Source: Odontesthes bonariensis (taxonomy: Eukaryota; Chordata; Actinopteri; Atheriniformes; Atherinopsidae). Taken from it: DNA of 64,000 nt. Each line of letters starts with the position of its first letter. Positions within the stretch are counted from its first letter, which is position 1. Position numbers and translations under genes: made by a program. The DNA is taken from assembly GCF_027942865.1 (NCBI RefSeq), contig NC_134515.1, positions 35,095,449-35,159,448 on the forward strand. Reading direction: 5' to 3'. Positions 60,703-64,000 of the stretch are shown here, in pieces. The notes below the pieces were generated by a model. The model had not been told where the DNA came from and ran no database searches. It worked only from the letters and a program-made list of their open reading frames with translations.

Positions 60703-61064
60703 AGCTATAATGTGTAATATTTCACGGACAATGAATGTCTCCATGTCGCTCCGCCATTTTAAAACTACGGGATTTGTAGAAGGACATGTCATCAGCTTCG
60801 CATTTTCCGTTTCCAATGTGTAAACGGAAAATGCGAAGCTGATGACATGTCCTTCTACAAATCCCGTAGTTTAAAAATGGCGGAGAAACATGGCGACATC
60901 CATTGGGGTGTAACACTCTTATGTACATTCGCATGCTGAATATAAAGAATATAAGAACACTGCACTTTTGTGATGGAGGTAATTAATAACGATTGAGGTA
61001 ATACTTGTGAATGATAAGACTCAAATTTGTTAATAGACAACGTGAAATATTACACATTATGGCT
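60703..61064. mobile_element. TTAA-flanked MITE with internal hairpin
   Basis: The ends AGCTATAATGTGTAATATTT and AAATATTACACATTATGGCT are inverted copies with TTAA at both sides (60699-60702 and 61065-61068), as piggyBac-type insertions leave. It is 362 bp and non-coding. Confidence 0.7.
60742..60894. repeat. Long near-perfect inverted repeat (about 71-nt arms, 9-nt loop)
   Basis: Arm 1 ends CATTTTCCGTTT at 60812, the loop is CCAATGTGT, and arm 2 begins AAACGGAAAATG at 60822. Pairing runs back through the GACATGTC and CCGCCATTTT segments to the CATGTCGC/GCGACATG edge with only a few mismatches. Confidence 0.9.
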
Positions 61065-61068
61065 TTAA

Positions 61069-62540
61069 GGCATTTAAATTAGCAGAAAATTTGGCAAAAA
61101 GACTTCTATTCTTGTTGTTTGTTCAGACCAAATTTGAAATGAACTGCACGAGCAGTTCAGTTATATACATTGGGCCAATGGTAAGATGTGAACAGGCATG
61201 TTCAATTTTAACTCAACACATTGACATTCTTCCAACATCCATATGAGCAAATCAGACATTTATTTTAGAATGAATGAGAGCAATCTGATAAATAATAGAA
61301 GACAAATATTGTGTAGCCTTCATCTACCAGAACAGAGCTGAAAAAGAGCAACATGGAGAAAACTAAGTAAAGCTGTAGGACTACCAGGTAATCTATGAAA
61401 CTGTATCTGTTACCGTGATTTGTTCTTACCATGGACCAATTTAACACTCGCATTAGCTGCTCTAGTTAACTTACTTATCAGCTTGCCTATGGCTGGCTGG
61501 ACATAGTTGCTTTATACAAACAGTTTTATCACCGATAGGCTATTTAGTGTTGTAAAAATCTGAGACACTGACTTTAACTGCACTTATTTCTAATTTCTTT
61601 TCAATAAGGTTTAGAATGAGTTTAATGCGTCTAATGTTAAATAGGAGAGGCTTAAAGGGGAAGTTAGTTTTTTTTAAACCTGGTCCTTGTTTCTTAAATA
61701 TGTTCATCTACTCACCGATGACAGTCGGCGTCCCTCGGAAGACATTTAGATCACTCGAGATCCGCGTATATAGTGAACAGGGCAGAGACAGATAATGCCT
61801 TATTTAGAGGCTGTATTGTCTTTATTTCACCAATACTTTAAGACAAATGAATGATTGAACGCGTACTATTGCACTGTTAGCTCATAGCTGCCGTGTTGTT
61901 GTAATACGGGGCTATCGGGGGGCTTATAGGGGGCTTTCTATACACGCGTCTACTGGGATGACTTCATCGACGCGCGCCGCTGCAGCACAGCTCATTCACT
62001 CCAGTAAGGATGTCCATCGTACTCAAAGTCGTCGTCCACATCGTCAAAATCTTATAAATATCCTGCCAAGTTGCACAGAACTAGCAGTAGCAAACTCTGT
62101 GTGAAGTTAGCCGACTGTCACAGAGCACGGAGTTAGACCAAGCAGGTGTAGAAATGGATGGATGAAAGAGTTTAGTGTTACATTTATCATGTTCCAATGA
62201 GCTCTGGAACTTTTGAACATCATGATAACTTTTCTAACATCTGTCATTGCAAGTCTAAACTAGGGTGAGCAGAAGTCCTCTTTTAAAAAATCGTCCAGCT
62301 GGAATTTCAAAATCGTCCAGGATTTCTCTCTATCTCAGTCTCAGATATGTTGTCATCGGATCTGCAATGCGTTTCACTCCCCAAATTCACTTATTATTAT
62401 ACACCCACTCCCCTCTTAGCCCTTGAGCATAGATCGAGTGGAAGTGAGTTGGGGAAGGGCGAATACAAAGTACAAGTTTTGGACAGGGTCTTTATGTTCC
62501 ACCTACTTGCACAGTCTCTGAATATATATATGTATGTATG

Positions 62541-62590
<50 letters not shown>

Positions 62591-63492
62591 CATACACAAA
62601 TGTGAAAACTGCAGTATTTCTGGTCTGTATGTCTGCTTACTAAAGAAAGCTTTTAACATTTTATTCCTCTTTCTTTCTTTCTTTTTTTTAAGTATTTTAC
62701 ATGTCCCGCAAACACATGTAAATACTGTATATATATAAACATATTTACAATTTGCCTCTAGATACATTTTGTTACCAACAGAAATTACCACAAACAAATT
62801 ACAACTAGTAGAAAATTTAAAAACGAGTCACCATTCTCTGTTCTCAGTGATAAATCAGTGCAGAAACTTGGTCACCTTCATACCTGGCAACACTGCCCCC
62901 TTCTGGTGGGGCGTCACTGCTCCGAAAACGTCAAATTTTCAAGAAGACCTAATATCTTTATTCTGATTGAAAAGCCATTTAAAACTTTTGGTATATTTGA
63001 AGCCTTTGGTTTATAATCTAACATTATTTACTAATGAACTATTTCCAATCACGTTTTGAAATCAGCTGACTCATTTTCAGGCAACATGTGAATCACATCA
63101 CTTTTAAGCTAGAGTTTACCTGTTCTTGTCAGCATAGAGCTTTCAATATATACTTTTTAAAAGTAAGTCACATCTAATCAAATCTAACTGAGAACAACAT
63201 ACCTAGTTATGGAGCCAAGGGAATAAAAGTTTCCTTTTTGTTGCATTTTGATTTGTTTAAATTTGTTGAAGTGTTGGTAAGAACTATTAGTCACCAGCGT
63301 TTTGCAGTGATAAAGGCTCCATGTCTGCCCCTTGCTTAGTTTAAGCAGACTAACACTCATTTGGAAAGGTTTATTGTACTTTTGATTACCCAAGGACTAG
63401 TCATCTCCTCTAAAGTTATCTTTGCCACTCACTAAGTTGCTTTACTGCTGACAAAGTCAGGTGAAAAAAAGTTAGTTTTGATTTAATTACTC

Positions 63493-63523
<31 letters not shown>

Positions 63524-63885
63524 TGTGAGTGTGAGAGAGAGAGAGATCTGACCTTGATACGAAGCCTCAATAACTCAAAATAGATAATAGTTACACGTCC
63601 CGATGTTATCTCCAGTTCTTAGTGCTTGCATAACTCTCTGACAGGCTTTGGTTGAAACACAGCGCTAAACTCAACACTATTACTAAAAAAAGATCAGCTT
63701 TTGTGACTGGGTGTTTAAGTGAATTCATATATTTTTGATGAATATCATCAGATATCATCAGAGGCTGATTATTCCAGAACAACTTGGTTATGGCGCTGTG
63801 GTGACATCAGGGTTCATTTGTGAAATAGCCAATGCAGCAAGCTTAAAGCCAAGTGAATATTTGTTTTGTGTTTGCTCTGAATGCA
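61069..63885. other. Non-coding interval with microsatellites
   Basis: Nothing clearly coding. 61640-62130 is more GC-rich with CGCG motifs and could be an unrecognised repeat. A (TATG)n(TA)n run lies at 62522-62585 and a (GT)n(GA)n run at 63493-63545. Confidence 0.5.
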
Positions 63886-63913
63886 CAGTTAGACTAACAA
63901 AGAGGATCCTGCC

Positions 63914-64000
63914 ATGTCATCAACTCCAGTGGCATTATCTTCACTTTACCTGTCTCTCATGTTCTGTGCTACTTTTCATCCACAATCCACTCTCACAGCA
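63914..64000 (+). CDS. Possible first coding exon of an unknown gene, signal peptide-like, cut by window edge
   Basis: An AG acceptor (GAATGCACAG at 63888) is followed by a short leader and ATG at 63914 in context GCCATGT. The 29 codons visible begin MSSTPVALSSLYLSLMFC and stay open to the edge. The hydrophobic core VALSSLYLSLMFCATF after a short polar N-terminus resembles a secretory signal peptide. No family can be named. It may belong to a gene whose 5' UTR exon ends at 57365. Chance openness over 87 nt is quite possible. Confidence 0.3.
   Translation, partial: MSSTPVALSSLYLSLMFCATFHPQSTLTA

Noticed and set aside
62347..62797. Tyr-Ile repeat peptides around 62530-62590
   Set aside because: They are translations of a (TA)n/(TATG)n microsatellite.

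Overview
The window is vertebrate, almost certainly from a teleost fish. It has an intron-containing tyrosine kinase gene with introns of up to 5.4 kb, very little other coding sequence, and a dense, nested load of transposons typical of fish: Rex3 and Rex1-like LINEs, L1 and L2-type LINEs, Ty3/gypsy elements, hAT, Tc1/mariner, Harbinger-like and TTAA-flanked DNA transposons, and tRNA-derived SINEs. There are no operons, CRISPR arrays or prokaryotic genes. The species cannot be named from the sequence.

The one host gene I can assemble completely is a Src-related non-receptor tyrosine kinase, best matched to PTK6/BRK. It lies on the + strand in eight coding exons (21694-36611). The exons join in frame to 497 residues with the order SH3, SH2, kinase. 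Two of its seven introns (2 and 6) need GC rather than GT donors. At the right edge (63914-64000) an ATG followed by a hydrophobic stretch looks like the first coding exon of another gene, probably with a signal peptide; its identity is unknown.

Layout. 1-860: Harbinger-like MITE. 1714-5276: internally deleted gypsy element whose integrase lies before its reverse transcriptase (Gmr1-like order), split by another Harbinger-like MITE. About 5295-11095: nearly complete L1-type LINE on the - strand with both ORFs open. 11240-17662: degenerate Rex3 broken by a hAT MITE and a Rex1-like LINE. 18843-20886: short element with LTR-like ends containing about 59 copies of a 32-bp minisatellite. 21694-36611: the kinase gene, with Rex3, L2, Tc1, hAT and solo-LTR debris in its introns. 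39430-56150: a deep nest. It contains two - strand gypsy segments (RT-RNaseH-IN at 39866-42100; gag-protease at 51300-54070) that may be halves of one element, with a hAT fragment, a second Rex3 and a three-exon hAT transposase between them, and with a near-intact Tc1 and a SINE inside the gag. A further Tc1 fragment and a hAT-like MITE carrying an L2 tail follow. 56150-64000: mostly unannotated, with a decayed Tc1, a TTAA-flanked MITE holding a long hairpin, and microsatellites.

The transposons do not work together as a system; they are layered insertions whose target-site duplications give a relative order. I found no convincing new biological system. The observations most worth checking are the two GC-AG introns in one kinase gene, the array of about 59 splice-acceptor-like minisatellite units, the 17-nt tRNA-Pro-complementary sequence at a gypsy/LINE junction, and the near-intact L1 and Tc1 copies.
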